The notes beneath the pieces were generated by a model, which saw only the letters and a list, made by a program, of their open reading frames with translations, was not told the DNA's origin and did no database searches. Below, piece after piece: positions 1-10,074 of a DNA stretch of 64,000 nucleotides. Within the stretch, counting starts at the first letter, position 1. Each line of letters starts with the position of its first letter. The translations under genes were made by a program, and so were the position numbers. Where the stretch lies: the IMG/VR virus record IMGVR_UViG_3300030406_002001, positions 1 to 64,000 of that record; one strand, written 5' to 3'. The stretch comes from a virus.

Positions 1-536
1 TTTACCAAACCACCTGCACTTCCAAAAGACAAGTTACCACTACCATCTGTTATCAATGCTTTATTTGCACTCGGTGCTGTGCTTGGTAAGGTTAATGTAT
101 AGCTTTGTGATGCTGAGTGAGGTGGTCCTTTAATCTTTACTCCATGAGTATTTTGTTCGCAGTTTAATTGTATTGCACCAGAATCTGAACCTGCTCCTTT
201 TGATATAAGTGTAGGTGCAGTAGCTAACTTGTCATTCGTTACAGTATTATCACTTGGTGTTCCTATATTAAGAACATCACCTAATACCATAATAAAATTT
301 ATTACATCACCTGTTACCAAATTACTTGCAAAAGTAATTGTATGATTTGAAATTGTAAAAGAACTGCCGGGATTTTGAATTATACCATTAAGACTAACAA
401 GCATATGATTTGCACTTGCAGGACTAAAATTAACAGAGTCTTTCTGCATAGTATAGGCAGCTTGACCATTAACAACAGAAATGGTGTCTAGCTTTATAAA
501 GTTTCCTGTTATAGGTTGTTGTCCAATATAAGGCAT
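1..536 (-). CDS. Tail fibre/adhesin protein, C-terminus cut by window edge
   Basis: The gene begins at an ATG at 534-536 and is still open at base 1, so only about 178 N-terminal residues are visible. The protein starts MPYIGQQPITGNFIKLDTIS, a short leader shared with other fibre proteins here, followed by a beta-rich region rich in Ser, Thr and Asn and no membrane segment. The first 110 or so residues are almost identical to the gene at 34640-35701; nearer the window edge the two diverge. Its stop-proximal neighbour overlaps it in a TAATG arrangement, as in the second cassette. A receptor-binding or tail-tip role is inferred from position at the end of a late module and from this mosaic pattern. 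Confidence 0.75.
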   Translation of the reverse strand, partial: MPYIGQQPITGNFIKLDTISVVNGQAAYTMQKDSVNFSPASANHMLVSLNGIIQNPGSSFTISNHTITFASNLVTGDVINFIMVLGDVLNIGTPSDNTVTNDKLATAPTLISKGAGSDSGAIQLNCEQNTHGVKIKGPPHSASQSYTLTLPSTAPSANKALITDGSGNLSFGSAGGLV

Positions 537-1027
537 TAGTTTGCTATCTCCAACCAAATAACTGTACTTGGTGAACCTGCTTGACTTGCATTATTACTTC
601 TATTAATTCGTAATGTGCCAGATGAAACTTTACCTTGACATTTAACAGGTATTGCTGAACCATCAGTATTTGTAATACTTGTAAATATTGTTGAAGGCAT
701 ATATGATAGATTGTTCAATGCATCTATACTATAAAATATATGTGTAGCTATAGGAGTAGTGCCTGTTGTTGATAAAAAATCTGTACCATCAACAACCCAT
801 TTATAATAACAATATGCTGTATTTACACTATCAAAATTTGCAACACCAGATATAAGAACAATACTACTTGAACTTGATGGTGTAAAACTACCAAAATCTA
901 AATCGTCCGCATAGGAAGTTGCACTTGACCTTTCAGAGTTCGCTGTAATCTGTGTAATTTTATGGCTCAATAGTTTACCTCCAACACCTGTTGATAACGA
1001 ACTTGTTAATATTTTACTTAATGGCAT
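536..1027 (-). CDS. Small adhesin-cassette protein (163 aa)
   Basis: I recognise no named family. The sequence is Ser/Thr-rich with alternating hydrophobic residues, as expected for an all-beta virion protein, and has no signal peptide or membrane segment. It is closely similar along its whole length to the gene at 35701-36204, including MPLSKIL at the start and a WLE motif at the end. It overlaps the next fibre gene by one base (TAATG) and lies in the minus-strand tail fibre operon. A tail-fibre tip or accessory protein is likely, by context only. Confidence 0.7.
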   Translation of the reverse strand: MPLSKILTSSLSTGVGGKLLSHKITQITANSERSSATSYADDLDFGSFTPSSSSSIVLISGVANFDSVNTAYCYYKWVVDGTDFLSTTGTTPIATHIFYSIDALNNLSYMPSTIFTSITNTDGSAIPVKCQGKVSSGTLRINRSNNASQAGSPSTVIWLEIAN

Positions 1028-1030
1028 AAT

Positions 1031-1348
1031 CTATTCCTTTGGGTATTTCTTTTTAATTGCAGTAACATTTTCTTGCCACTTAGTTAATCCATTTTCTGTT
1101 ATATATTCAATTTGTTTTGCAAGGCTACCATATTCTGCCACTCTATTTTGTATTGCTGTTGCTTCTTTTACCAGTTTATCTGCATCAGAGTCTTTAGCTT
1201 TGAGTTGGTCATTTGTTGGTTTAGCTTTATCTTTTATATTCCATTCAGCAATATATGCACCTTTACCATCATCTCGTACAATTACATCTGTTGTAAAATC
1301 AACAGCTTTACCCATATATGTTTCTATTTGTTTTGTTAAACTTGCCAT
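1031..1348 (-). CDS. Putative tail-fibre chaperone-like protein (105 aa)
   Basis: A short, charged, mainly helical protein ending in a W..N..AIKKKYPKE tail. Its counterpart in the second cassette (36208-36483) ends KDKYPKE and carries a YPSIPDQLDDIYHNG motif typical of phage tail-fibre assembly/XkdW-like proteins. The two copies share the C-terminus and position but little of the N-terminus, as if a chaperone were matched to each adhesin. Function is inferred from context and the partner copy. Confidence 0.6.
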   Translation of the reverse strand: MASLTKQIETYMGKAVDFTTDVIVRDDGKGAYIAEWNIKDKAKPTNDQLKAKDSDADKLVKEATAIQNRVAEYGSLAKQIEYITENGLTKWQENVTAIKKKYPKE

Positions 1349-1350
1349 AT

Positions 1351-2196
1351 CTAATCGCCTATTTTAAATCCTGTAAACCAACTTCTGTGTTTTTTAGGTG
1401 TTGTTGTTTCATCTGACGCATAAATATATGGTGTACTTGATGTAATATTAACATAACAATAAACTTCAATATAATCATTAACTGCCAAATCAAGTACCAC
1501 AGTATTTAATACACCATCAAAATATCCCAAACCATCACCAGTACCAGAAGGTGCTTCATGTTTATTTGATACTCTTATATGCTCAGAACCATTTTTATAA
1601 AACGCAACTGATACATTATGTTGAAGATAATTGTTTGCCGCATTTTTAACCATACAATGAGCAGATAAAAAATATCTTCCTGCTTCTGCACAAGTAAACC
1701 TATAATTACTTGCTTTATCATAAACACTACTCGCATCAAACTCTTCTTCATCAAATTGTACTTTTACAAATGTTTGGTCAGTTAAGTTATGTTGTGTTTT
1801 TACATAAGCAAAAAAAGATGGGGAATTTGGTGTTGTTGATATAGTTGCAAAACTATTATCACCTCGTAAAAATGTACTACTACTTTTTGTACCTGTAGCT
1901 GACAACTGTGCCATTCCTACACTACCACTTGCAGGATTTATTGTTCCTACCGCTCTACCTATATAGACACAATACATATCATCTGTACCTGCTGTTGCTT
2001 CTGTTAATGTTAGAGCAGTACCACTAGCAGAATATGCTGTAGTAGGTTCTTGTCTTACATTGTTAATAAATAAAGCGATATCATTAGCATTAGTTACTGA
2101 TTGTGATAAAGTATAGTTTTGAGTTGCACTTACAGAAAAATCTTGTTTTACTAATGATTGAAATGATGTTGCAGGTTGTTGACCTATATATGGCAT
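1351..2196 (-). CDS. Tail fibre/adhesin with conserved N-terminus and variable C-terminus
   Basis: 281 aa. Residues 1 to about 120 (MPYIGQQPATSFQSLVKQDF onward, ending near FLRGDNSFA) are almost identical to the gene at 36483-37319, while the remaining 160 residues are unrelated. Here the C-terminal half has a TNF/C1q-like feel (YVKTQHN, FDEEEFD, AGRYFLSAHC), a trimeric receptor-binding fold used by phages; that assignment is tentative. The conserved N-terminus probably docks to the tail and the C-terminus binds the host. Confidence 0.75.
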   Translation of the reverse strand: MPYIGQQPATSFQSLVKQDFSVSATQNYTLSQSVTNANDIALFINNVRQEPTTAYSASGTALTLTEATAGTDDMYCVYIGRAVGTINPASGSVGMAQLSATGTKSSSTFLRGDNSFATISTTPNSPSFFAYVKTQHNLTDQTFVKVQFDEEEFDASSVYDKASNYRFTCAEAGRYFLSAHCMVKNAANNYLQHNVSVAFYKNGSEHIRVSNKHEAPSGTGDGLGYFDGVLNTVVLDLAVNDYIEVYCYVNITSSTPYIYASDETTTPKKHRSWFTGFKIGD

Positions 2197-2205
2197 TTAT
2201 ATCTC

Positions 2206-2532
2206 CTATGAACTAATTGCATCTACTGCACTTACCCAAACATCTAAACTACTTGCTGTATCACTTATTACTTTTAATGCATCTCCAGATTGTACTACAA
2301 ATTTTGCTCCACCATCTAATACCTGCAAAGCTGATCCAGCAGGTATAGACACATCTTTTACAAGACTAATATCATTTGATCCGTCATTAATGTAACAATG
2401 AACTGTTATTGCACTTGTATGAACATTTGCCAAACTAATGCCTACAATAGTATCAAAACTATTTGCTGTAAATATTGTAGTAGCACCTGTTCCTACTGCA
2501 TTACTTGTATATCTTCTAAAATCTTGTGCCAT
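2206..2532 (-). CDS. Small beta-rich tail protein (108 aa)
   Basis: 108 aa, beta-rich, with no membrane segment. It aligns in position and pattern with 37319-37663: both have a TTIFTA/DTIYTVPSNT-like start, a PAGSALQVLDGG or PANTTLEVFGGQ middle, and a C-terminus with short hydrophobic strands. Such proteins commonly sit beside T7-like fibre genes in marine podoviruses and may be a tail-tip adaptor. I do not know a specific function. Confidence 0.6.
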   Translation of the reverse strand: MAQDFRRYTSNAVGTGATTIFTANSFDTIVGISLANVHTSAITVHCYINDGSNDISLVKDVSIPAGSALQVLDGGAKFVVQSGDALKVISDTASSLDVWVSAVDAISS

Positions 2533-2552
2533 AATATATCCTTTCTTTTATA

Positions 2553-3644
2553 TCATAAGGCAATGGACATAGCAATACTAAACCCATTTGTTGCAAATGA
2601 TGAAGTATCTACTAATGTAATTTCTACAAATGAACTACCATTATAAACTCTTAATCTATTTGTACTTGTATTAAAATATAAATCACCTGTTGTTAAAGCA
2701 TCTCCATCATTGTCTACTGTAGGATCACTTGATTTAGCTCCTAAATATGTATCATCAAAATTATCAACACTTGCTGCTGCTGCTGCTGCCGAAGCTGCTG
2801 CTGCTGTAGCAGAATTAGATGCATTTGTTGCAGATGTAGATGCATTACTTGCTTGTGTACTTGCTGTACTTGCATGACCACTAGCTGTACTTGCACTACT
2901 AGCTGCTGCTGATGCACTTGTAGATGCTTCACCTGCTTTTGTCGTTGCAGTAGCTGCTGATGTTGTAGCACTAGCTGCATCTACTAATAAATCCCATTTT
3001 GCACTATCTGCATTACTTGTTAATGGTTGTGAGCCACTAGATGTATGTGCAGTATTTGCCATAAATATATTATTGGTAGATGTATCTTTTACAATATCCC
3101 TAACACCATATGCTCTACTAGCTGCCCAATCACCTTTATTAGAACCAATTTCATTTGTTACTGCTAGTTCTCCGGCACTATCAAACCCTAATACCTTACC
3201 ACCTCTATCTGTTACACTCTCTGTAAAATCTGTAGAAGTAAAAGTATTTGTTGGAGAGTATTTTATACATCTATTTATTTGTTCTTGTAATTCTTGTGCT
3301 ATAGATAAATTTTTATCAAATGCTCCTTCAACACTATCTGCTGTAAATGGATCATTTTCAACTAAATCTAATGTTTGTGTTTGTGTGGTATCTCTTCTAA
3401 GTACAACTGTTTCTGTACCTGTAGGTATATTACCAGATGTAAACACTACATTACCTCCACTAGCAGTACCTGCACCTGTTACAGTATAATGTGTAGTCAA
3501 TGATTTTTCAGTTTCCAAACCTGTTGATGATCTAATAATTACCTGTATGTCTGCATCTGCTGCTATCTTAAATGTATAAGCAAATGTATCTTGTGAACCA
3601 TCACCAGAATAACTGTTTTTTATTGTTGTAGTTGTTATAGTCAT
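2553..3644 (-). CDS. T7 gp17-like tail fibre protein
   Basis: 363 aa. The N-terminal 130 or so residues carry the pattern of the T7 gp17 N-terminal domain (YSGDGSQDTFAYTFKI, VLRRDT, AFDKNLSIAQELQEQINRCI), which attaches the fibre to the tail. Residues about 225-295 are a low-complexity Ala/Ser/Thr helix-forming spacer (repeats such as ASTSASAAASS), followed by a short GDLYFNTSTNRLRVYNGSSF beta module often seen at fibre ends. It follows the internal virion protein genes, the usual place for gp17. The module B counterpart is 37677-38510, related only in the N-terminal fold. Confidence 0.85.
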   Translation of the reverse strand: MTITTTTIKNSYSGDGSQDTFAYTFKIAADADIQVIIRSSTGLETEKSLTTHYTVTGAGTASGGNVVFTSGNIPTGTETVVLRRDTTQTQTLDLVENDPFTADSVEGAFDKNLSIAQELQEQINRCIKYSPTNTFTSTDFTESVTDRGGKVLGFDSAGELAVTNEIGSNKGDWAASRAYGVRDIVKDTSTNNIFMANTAHTSSGSQPLTSNADSAKWDLLVDAASATTSAATATTKAGEASTSASAAASSASTASGHASTASTQASNASTSATNASNSATAAAASAAAAAASVDNFDDTYLGAKSSDPTVDNDGDALTTGDLYFNTSTNRLRVYNGSSFVEITLVDTSSFATNGFSIAMSIAL

Positions 3645-3668
3645 TTTATATATCCTAACATAATTACA

Positions 3669-6600
3669 TTATTTTTTTAAGTCTTTAAAATTTTTTTCAT
3701 AATTTGCAACTAACTCGTTTACCTGCTTTGCATGATTTAATATTGCATTTAATGTTGTATCCAATAAATTATCTATTTGTTGTGGAGTAAAATCACTTTT
3801 ACCAACTTCTCTTGTTTGTAATAAAGTGTAAATATTATATTTTTCTTGCATTTTTTCTGTATGTTTATTCATTATTTGCACAAGTCCAACTTCAAAATCT
3901 CCTACTATTTCTCTAGCTTTTTGTATTTGACCTTTTTCTATTAATTCTGTAACTTGCCCTTGATATTTTCTAATTTTTTTATAGTTTTGCCAATACTTTG
4001 ATATTGGCTCTGCACTTAATTTAGTTCTTCTAAAAAAATAATTAGCTACAGGTGCTTTTGTTAGTTTATCAAATGTTTCATCAGACCAAGGTTTTATATA
4101 ATCTTTTGCATCTTTATCAAATTTTTTAATTATAGCATCTAATCCTGCAATAACATCTCTTCCTAATGTAGCTGTATAAGCATTTATATAATGATCTATT
4201 ATTACAGGACTGCCATAATTTCTTCCTTCTATTCCTATAAAATTACCTATTCCTCTAATACCATCACCTATTTTTTTTGCAACTTCACTCGTATATGGTG
4301 TTTCTTGAAATTCTGCTAATTTATTTTCATTACTTCTAGATACAATAGGTCTTTTTGTGTACATATTTCTATTAAAACCTTCTTCAAAATATGGCATAAA
4401 CATATCTGTAACAGGAATAAAATTACTAAAATAACTCCAAGCACCTTCAAACCATGTTTTTTCCATTTTATTAACATAATCTTTATCAGTTTTATAAGCA
4501 TAATTAAGCATTTTTTCTGGTAGTGTTGCAAATAACCATCCTAATTCCCAAGGTTTTCTAACTGTAAAATATTGTCCTTTTTCTTCATTTACTACAAAAA
4601 CCCAAAAATTTAATTTTTCCCAATCAGAAGTTCCATTTTTATATGTTTCACTATCTCTATTAGCATACCAATTAATTATTGTTGGTACTGTCATTCCAAA
4701 AAAACCTGTCATTGCAAACCTTGTTATTTGTTTAGGATTAGTTGCAGTTCGTGCTAATTTATATAAACCTTGAATACCTGCATTTAAAAAAGCATTAGTT
4801 CTTGATGCAGCTTCCATTCTCGCACCTCGTCTTGAAAAATCTATAATATCTCTACCTTCATAAGTTGATAATGTATCTATTTGTCTTTTTGTTAATCTTT
4901 GATTAACAGGTAGATTTTGATTATCTTTTAATAATTTATTTTTTAATTGTTTACTTGCAACAATTCTTGGAGCTTGTTCTGTTAAAACTGTTGGTCTTTG
5001 TGCTAATCTACCAACTCTTGCTCCTGCTCTTTTCATTACTTCAAATGGATATAATAAACTTGATATAGGACTTTTTGAATCAAGAGTATGTATATAATCT
5101 CTTTTTTCTATTTGTTCTCTCATTTTATTTGCACTAAATAATTGTCTATCAGCATCTACAAATGTAGATTGAGCTTGTCCAGATTCTACAAATTCTCTTT
5201 CTATTTTTTTATTTTTTACTTGCCATACAATACCTTTTAATCCATCTACTACAGGTATATAAGTAGTTTTACTAATAAATGGCATTGTTAATTCTTGTGC
5301 TAAAAAGTTTGCTAATGTAAATTTAGGATGAACAGTAATACCAAATCTTTTTACCTGTGTTACAATTTCTGCTGTTTTAAATACTGCACCATCTACATCT
5401 ATTAATCCATATAATTTGTTAAACTGTTTATCTCTTTTTATTGCTTGTACCAATACTTCTGATCCTAAATCCCATATCTCTCTTTTACCATTTCTCATAA
5501 TAGATATTTGTGTATTTGTTAAATCTTTTGGTTTTGCTCTAAATATAGATAAATTATTTATTTGATCATCTGATAAGTTTTTAAGTTGAGGAAATGCTGT
5601 TTCTATTTCTTTTCTTGTAGCTGTTGTTTCTTGTATAGCAGGTTTTACTTTTTCTATAAATTTAAAAGCATCTGGATTTTTACCTTTAGCTGACTCTATT
5701 GTTTTTATAAAATCAACCATTGCAACATTTCTTTCAGCTAACATTATCATTTGCATAGTGTTTTTCATTGTCATTTCAATAGGATCAATAACACTTACTT
5801 TTTCAAGATATTCTTTTTTAGTTGCATTGTATTGTTTTTGTAATTGATTTTTTACTACTTCATCTGTTTCTGTATTTATTTTTTCTTCTAAATCTCTAAC
5901 TTTTTTTTGTATTCTTTCCACACCTACTATTTGTTTGATAGGCATACCACCTTGTGATTTATTACCTTTAAATTTTGGATCAAACAATTTATAAAATGGT
6001 ACAAAATCTTTATTTGCACTTATAATACTTTCTTTTAGTTTTTTAGTAATTACTCCTGCATCTTCCATATAATCTAAAATTCTTTGAGTAAACTCATCAT
6101 ATTCTTTAGATATATTTTCATATTCATCACCATATTTTGTTACAATATTTCTTGCTCTTTCTATAGGCATACCTGTTACAATACCTCTACCCTCAAGTTC
6201 TATAACTCTTTTTGATATTTTATAAATATTAAACTCATCATATTTTGATCTACCATTTTTATACTCCAATGGTTTTAATATTTCATATAACGATTTACCT
6301 GTAATTTTATCTGCATCAAAAAAACTTTTTGTTCCACTACCATTAATTGCTGACATAGCTTTACCAACAACACCTGCTAAATTAGTTATCTGTTCATATA
6401 CAAAATTCTTTTCTGCACCTTCTTTTTCAGCTAATTTTTCTATTTTTTTTACAGGAAATATACTATCTATACGATCAAACATAAATTTATCTAATTTATT
6501 AAACACTCCATCTGCTTCTTTTTCTATTTTTACTTTTTCCGGTTTATAAAACTCAGACATTGCTTTCATATCTTCATCTTCATAATTTCTAGGAGGTACA

Positions 6601-7916
6601 ACTTCTGCATCATTACTACCTATTTTTTCTCCAAATTCTCTAAGTTCCTCTCTTATTTCATTTTGCCTTCTACTTACTCTAACTTGATTATCTGGCACAT
6701 CTGTTTCCCTTAAATTAATTTCTTCTATCTGATTATCTATATCTCTTGATCTGTTTTCTATGTCTCTAAAAGTTTCTATTGTATTAGCTCTAAAAGATTC
6801 TTCTTCTAATTCCTGTTTTTGTTTTTCTAAATCTTCTTTTTTTGGACCTTTACCATTTTCTATATCTTTTAAAACTTTAAATTCATCAACTAATTTTTTT
6901 ATTTTGGTTGTCGCATTTTCTGTAAGTGTTTTATTAAAAACATTTATATTAATACTTGCAGCTTCTTGACCACTAACAGGGTCTTTTAATACATCTTGAA
7001 CTACATCAGAAAGACTTTCTTTTGTATTAACCATTCTATTTACTGCCATTTGTGTAGCTTTAGCACCTATTCCTAATGTACCTACTAATAAAAGATTATC
7101 TTGTAATTGTTGTTTTGAAGGTAATGTCAATTTACCTTTTTCTACACTTTCAATAGCTGTTCCCATACCTGTCATACCTAAATATGTTCCTGCAAGTGTA
7201 GTCATAAAATTTTTGCTTAATCCAATTTTGTGTAAAGCAGCAGGTCCTGCTATAGTTCCTGCTAACATTGCACCACCTTTTAATCCTTCACCTACTCCAT
7301 GATCTACAAACAAATCCCACCATTGTTTAAATCCTGTAACTTTGCCAGATTTTAAAGATTGAAAATATGTTTCTTTTATTGAATCATTTACAAACCCACC
7401 TGCAAATGCAGCTTTTGTAAATTGTCTTGTTAATAAATATGGTGCAGCTCCAATCAATCCTGTTGGTGTATCTCCTACAATAGTACCTATAGACCTAACT
7501 AATCTTTCTATTGCACCATCATCTGTTAATTGATTGCCAAATGCTTTTCTCCAATCATATCCTTGCTCACCTTTTGTATGATATTGTAACATTAAATTAG
7601 TTGTACTTTGCCCAAAACCTTCTCTAAAATAATCATATATTTGACTTTCTTCACCTACTGCCCAAGTTTTTACTTTATTTGCTTTATTTCTAATTACATT
7701 AATTCTTTCTTTCCAATAATTTCTAATTGGATTCATAACATCATCTTCTTCTTTTAATTTTTGTGTTCTATAAATTCCTAATTCTTTAGCAATCTGGTCA
7801 TCATCAAAACCACCTTGCCTAAGAATATTTATTGATTTTCTTTTATGCTCGTTTATTTGTTCTTCAGATGCACCACCTTGTTTAAGTAAATTTATATGTT
7901 CTTCTATTGCTCCCAT
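3669..7916 (-). CDS. Large internal virion protein, T7 gp16-like position
   Basis: 1415 aa, by far the longest gene of late A. Position (last core gene before the fibre, after gp14- and gp15-like genes) and size match T7 gp16, the ejected internal core protein that spans the cell envelope during DNA entry. I do not see a lysozyme-type transglycosylase motif at the N-terminus, unlike T7. The middle (about residues 330-480) is highly charged and helical, probably coiled coil, and there are amphipathic hydrophobic stretches around 160-260. The counterpart at 38507-42319 is 1270 aa with little obvious sequence identity. Confidence 0.75.
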   Translation of the reverse strand: MGAIEEHINLLKQGGASEEQINEHKRKSINILRQGGFDDDQIAKELGIYRTQKLKEEDDVMNPIRNYWKERINVIRNKANKVKTWAVGEESQIYDYFREGFGQSTTNLMLQYHTKGEQGYDWRKAFGNQLTDDGAIERLVRSIGTIVGDTPTGLIGAAPYLLTRQFTKAAFAGGFVNDSIKETYFQSLKSGKVTGFKQWWDLFVDHGVGEGLKGGAMLAGTIAGPAALHKIGLSKNFMTTLAGTYLGMTGMGTAIESVEKGKLTLPSKQQLQDNLLLVGTLGIGAKATQMAVNRMVNTKESLSDVVQDVLKDPVSGQEAASININVFNKTLTENATTKIKKLVDEFKVLKDIENGKGPKKEDLEKQKQELEEESFRANTIETFRDIENRSRDIDNQIEEINLRETDVPDNQVRVSRRQNEIREELREFGEKIGSNDAEVVPPRNYEDEDMKAMSEFYKPEKVKIEKEADGVFNKLDKFMFDRIDSIFPVKKIEKLAEKEGAEKNFVYEQITNLAGVVGKAMSAINGSGTKSFFDADKITGKSLYEILKPLEYKNGRSKYDEFNIYKISKRVIELEGRGIVTGMPIERARNIVTKYGDEYENISKEYDEFTQRILDYMEDAGVITKKLKESIISANKDFVPFYKLFDPKFKGNKSQGGMPIKQIVGVERIQKKVRDLEEKINTETDEVVKNQLQKQYNATKKEYLEKVSVIDPIEMTMKNTMQMIMLAERNVAMVDFIKTIESAKGKNPDAFKFIEKVKPAIQETTATRKEIETAFPQLKNLSDDQINNLSIFRAKPKDLTNTQISIMRNGKREIWDLGSEVLVQAIKRDKQFNKLYGLIDVDGAVFKTAEIVTQVKRFGITVHPKFTLANFLAQELTMPFISKTTYIPVVDGLKGIVWQVKNKKIEREFVESGQAQSTFVDADRQLFSANKMREQIEKRDYIHTLDSKSPISSLLYPFEVMKRAGARVGRLAQRPTVLTEQAPRIVASKQLKNKLLKDNQNLPVNQRLTKRQIDTLSTYEGRDIIDFSRRGARMEAASRTNAFLNAGIQGLYKLARTATNPKQITRFAMTGFFGMTVPTIINWYANRDSETYKNGTSDWEKLNFWVFVVNEEKGQYFTVRKPWELGWLFATLPEKMLNYAYKTDKDYVNKMEKTWFEGAWSYFSNFIPVTDMFMPYFEEGFNRNMYTKRPIVSRSNENKLAEFQETPYTSEVAKKIGDGIRGIGNFIGIEGRNYGSPVIIDHYINAYTATLGRDVIAGLDAIIKKFDKDAKDYIKPWSDETFDKLTKAPVANYFFRRTKLSAEPISKYWQNYKKIRKYQGQVTELIEKGQIQKAREIVGDFEVGLVQIMNKHTEKMQEKYNIYTLLQTREVGKSDFTPQQIDNLLDTTLNAILNHAKQVNELVANYEKNFKDLKK

Positions 7917-7924
7917 ATTTTAAA

Positions 7925-9517
7925 TTACTTTCCTTGAAGTCTTCTTAATATAAAATCAGTAACTTTTTCACCTTCTTTAATTTGAGTTTCATCTGGCAAC
8001 TTTATTTGTCCTCCCTCAAAACCTTGTACTGCTTCTTTTAAAACCTCATCTGAAGGCAAAATAAAAGGTTCTACAAATTTTTGTAAAAATACAGGACTTT
8101 CAGTATTAACAAATACATCTTCAAGTGTATAATTTTGACCTGTCTTTGGATTTATTGTAGCTAATTTATCTCTTGCAATTCTTTTTAAATCTTGTTCTGA
8201 TTGATATAACCTTACTTGTGCTGCATCTCCAACTGCATATGTACCTCCTTTTATTTGTTCTTCAACACTTGTAAAAAACCTTTTAAATGCAGTTTGAAAT
8301 GCTTTTTCTTCTTTTCCTGCAAATTGTTGTATAATTGCTTTTTGCTCTAAATAAAATGGTCTTCTAATTTCTCTATCTCTATATCTTTCTGATAAACTTT
8401 TTGGTTTTTCTTCTCCTTTTACTGTAAAAGGTGTATCTGTGTCTTTTACAATACTTGTTGTATCAATTAATATTTCTATTTCTCTTTGTTTATTAAAATC
8501 TGGTTCACCTTCAATATCTTGTAATCTTGCCCTTTTATTTTGTATTTCTGCATCTACTTGATTTTTTGCTTGTGTTCCTCTTACTCTATCTCTAATATCT
8601 TTTAATTCTGTTACTGAAATATCATCTAAATCTTTTGTATCTATTTCATTAAAAACTTTTTCATTAAATAATTCATCTGACCTTTGTTTAAATTGCACTT
8701 CTTGTAATAAATTATCATTTATTTCACTCTCTAGTCTTTCGTATTGTTTTCTATCAATTTTTTCTCCACCAATATTATTTTTTTTTAATCTATCCATACT
8801 TGCTTGATAGTCAATAGTACCATCTGCTCGTCTAACTAAAATTATAGAATTATAAAACTCGTTAATAACTTCTTGTCTATCAGCTTCATAAGCAGCTAAT
8901 GACTTTCCTGCACTTATTGCTGATTGATTGTCTTTATAAAATTTACTATTCTCTCCTGTTATACTTTCTAATAAACCAAATATAGCTTTATCTTCATAGT
9001 TTTGCTTACCTACTTTTATCTGCATATTTTTTATCTCTAATTCTTTTTGTACTGTTGCTCTGTTAACAGTTTCAGCTAATATTTGATTACCTCTTAATTT
9101 GTTTACTTCACTCATAAAAGATAATTTTGCTTTTTCTTTGTAATACAATCCTTTTTTTGCTGCCATAGGATCATTTTTGTAATAATTTCCAAAATCTTTA
9201 TCTAAAAAAACTCCGAAATCTGATATTATTTTATCTGTTTCTTGCTGTGAATATACTGTATTTTGTTCTTTTAATTTTTGTAATTGCTCTTCTGCTTGTC
9301 CTAAAAAATATACTTCACTATTAGTAACCTTATTATTAATTCTTTCAGTTTCTAATTTTGTTTCTTGCTCAATAATGTTACCTAAAAAATCACTAGCAAT
9401 TTTACCTGCTTGTGCGAACTGCCTACCTCTAAATTCTTGTCCTCTAAGCAAATTTGTTCCACGTGAAACATTTTGAGCTTGTATTTGTCCTCTAACAGGT
9501 CTAATTCTTATTGCCAT
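7925..9517 (-). CDS. Internal virion protein, T7 gp15-like position
   Basis: 530 aa, strongly helical and charged, with long Glu/Lys/Gln-rich stretches and no membrane segment. It lies between a gp14-like and a gp16-like gene, so it is most likely the middle internal-core/ejection protein. The stop codon overlaps the neighbouring gene's start region by one base, indicating tight coupling. Function is from order and composition; sequence alone is not diagnostic. Confidence 0.7.
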   Translation of the reverse strand: MAIRIRPVRGQIQAQNVSRGTNLLRGQEFRGRQFAQAGKIASDFLGNIIEQETKLETERINNKVTNSEVYFLGQAEEQLQKLKEQNTVYSQQETDKIISDFGVFLDKDFGNYYKNDPMAAKKGLYYKEKAKLSFMSEVNKLRGNQILAETVNRATVQKELEIKNMQIKVGKQNYEDKAIFGLLESITGENSKFYKDNQSAISAGKSLAAYEADRQEVINEFYNSIILVRRADGTIDYQASMDRLKKNNIGGEKIDRKQYERLESEINDNLLQEVQFKQRSDELFNEKVFNEIDTKDLDDISVTELKDIRDRVRGTQAKNQVDAEIQNKRARLQDIEGEPDFNKQREIEILIDTTSIVKDTDTPFTVKGEEKPKSLSERYRDREIRRPFYLEQKAIIQQFAGKEEKAFQTAFKRFFTSVEEQIKGGTYAVGDAAQVRLYQSEQDLKRIARDKLATINPKTGQNYTLEDVFVNTESPVFLQKFVEPFILPSDEVLKEAVQGFEGGQIKLPDETQIKEGEKVTDFILRRLQGK

Positions 9518-10071
9518 TATCTTATACCTCTAGCTCTTAAAAATGCATTTCCAGATAATTGAGTCATTGGGTCTAACTGTCCTAATGTAGTTGTTGGACT
9601 TGATAAAAAACTGCCAGAAAATTGTCCTGAATAATATGCTGCTGTACCTAATTGAGCTACACCTTGTATCAAACTTGTTCTACGTTTAAAAGATTCTGCT
9701 GCTAATGCTCCGGCTAATTCTATATCATTCTCTAATAAACTTTGTTCTAATTCTTTTTCTGCCCAAAATCTAGCATCATCTGCTTCTTCAATAGTATTCT
9801 GCATAACTAATAATGGTGAACCTGTAAATCTTTTACCACTTGCACCGATTGCTGCTCTTTTTTCTGACAACATAGTTTTTTCTTGTCTATTAATTTTTAT
9901 TTGTTGTTGCTTTCTTTGCAATTCAATTCTTTGATCTTCGTATGCTTTTGCTGTTCTTAAATTTTTTGCTTGTATTCGTGAATTTCTTATAGAAGCATAA
10001 GTGCCTAATATAGTTTGTAAACCACTTGCTACAGCAAAAAAAGTTCCAAAAGGTAATCCTATTCCAAACAT
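9517..10071 (-). CDS. Internal virion protein, T7 gp14-like
   Basis: 184 aa. An N-terminal hydrophobic helix (GTFFAVASGLQTILGTYASI) is followed by a long Gln/Arg/Lys-rich helix (about residues 30-75) and Ala-rich helices. This hydrophobic-helix-plus-coiled-coil layout, seen again at 44707-45228, is typical of the small ejection protein of T7-like phages, which inserts in the outer membrane. It sits directly downstream of the gp12-like gene, as expected. Confidence 0.75.
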   Translation of the reverse strand: MFGIGLPFGTFFAVASGLQTILGTYASIRNSRIQAKNLRTAKAYEDQRIELQRKQQQIKINRQEKTMLSEKRAAIGASGKRFTGSPLLVMQNTIEEADDARFWAEKELEQSLLENDIELAGALAAESFKRRTSLIQGVAQLGTAAYYSGQFSGSFLSSPTTTLGQLDPMTQLSGNAFLRARGIR

Positions 10072-10074
10072 AAT

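Noticed and set aside
2741-2980. Gln/Leu/Val-rich minus frame inside the fibre gene
   Set aside because: It arises from the Ala/Ser codon repeats of the fibre spacer read in another frame.
3669-7916. Peptidoglycan transglycosylase domain in the gp16-like protein
   Set aside because: The N-terminal region lacks the catalytic Glu context and other SLT motifs found in T7 gp16.
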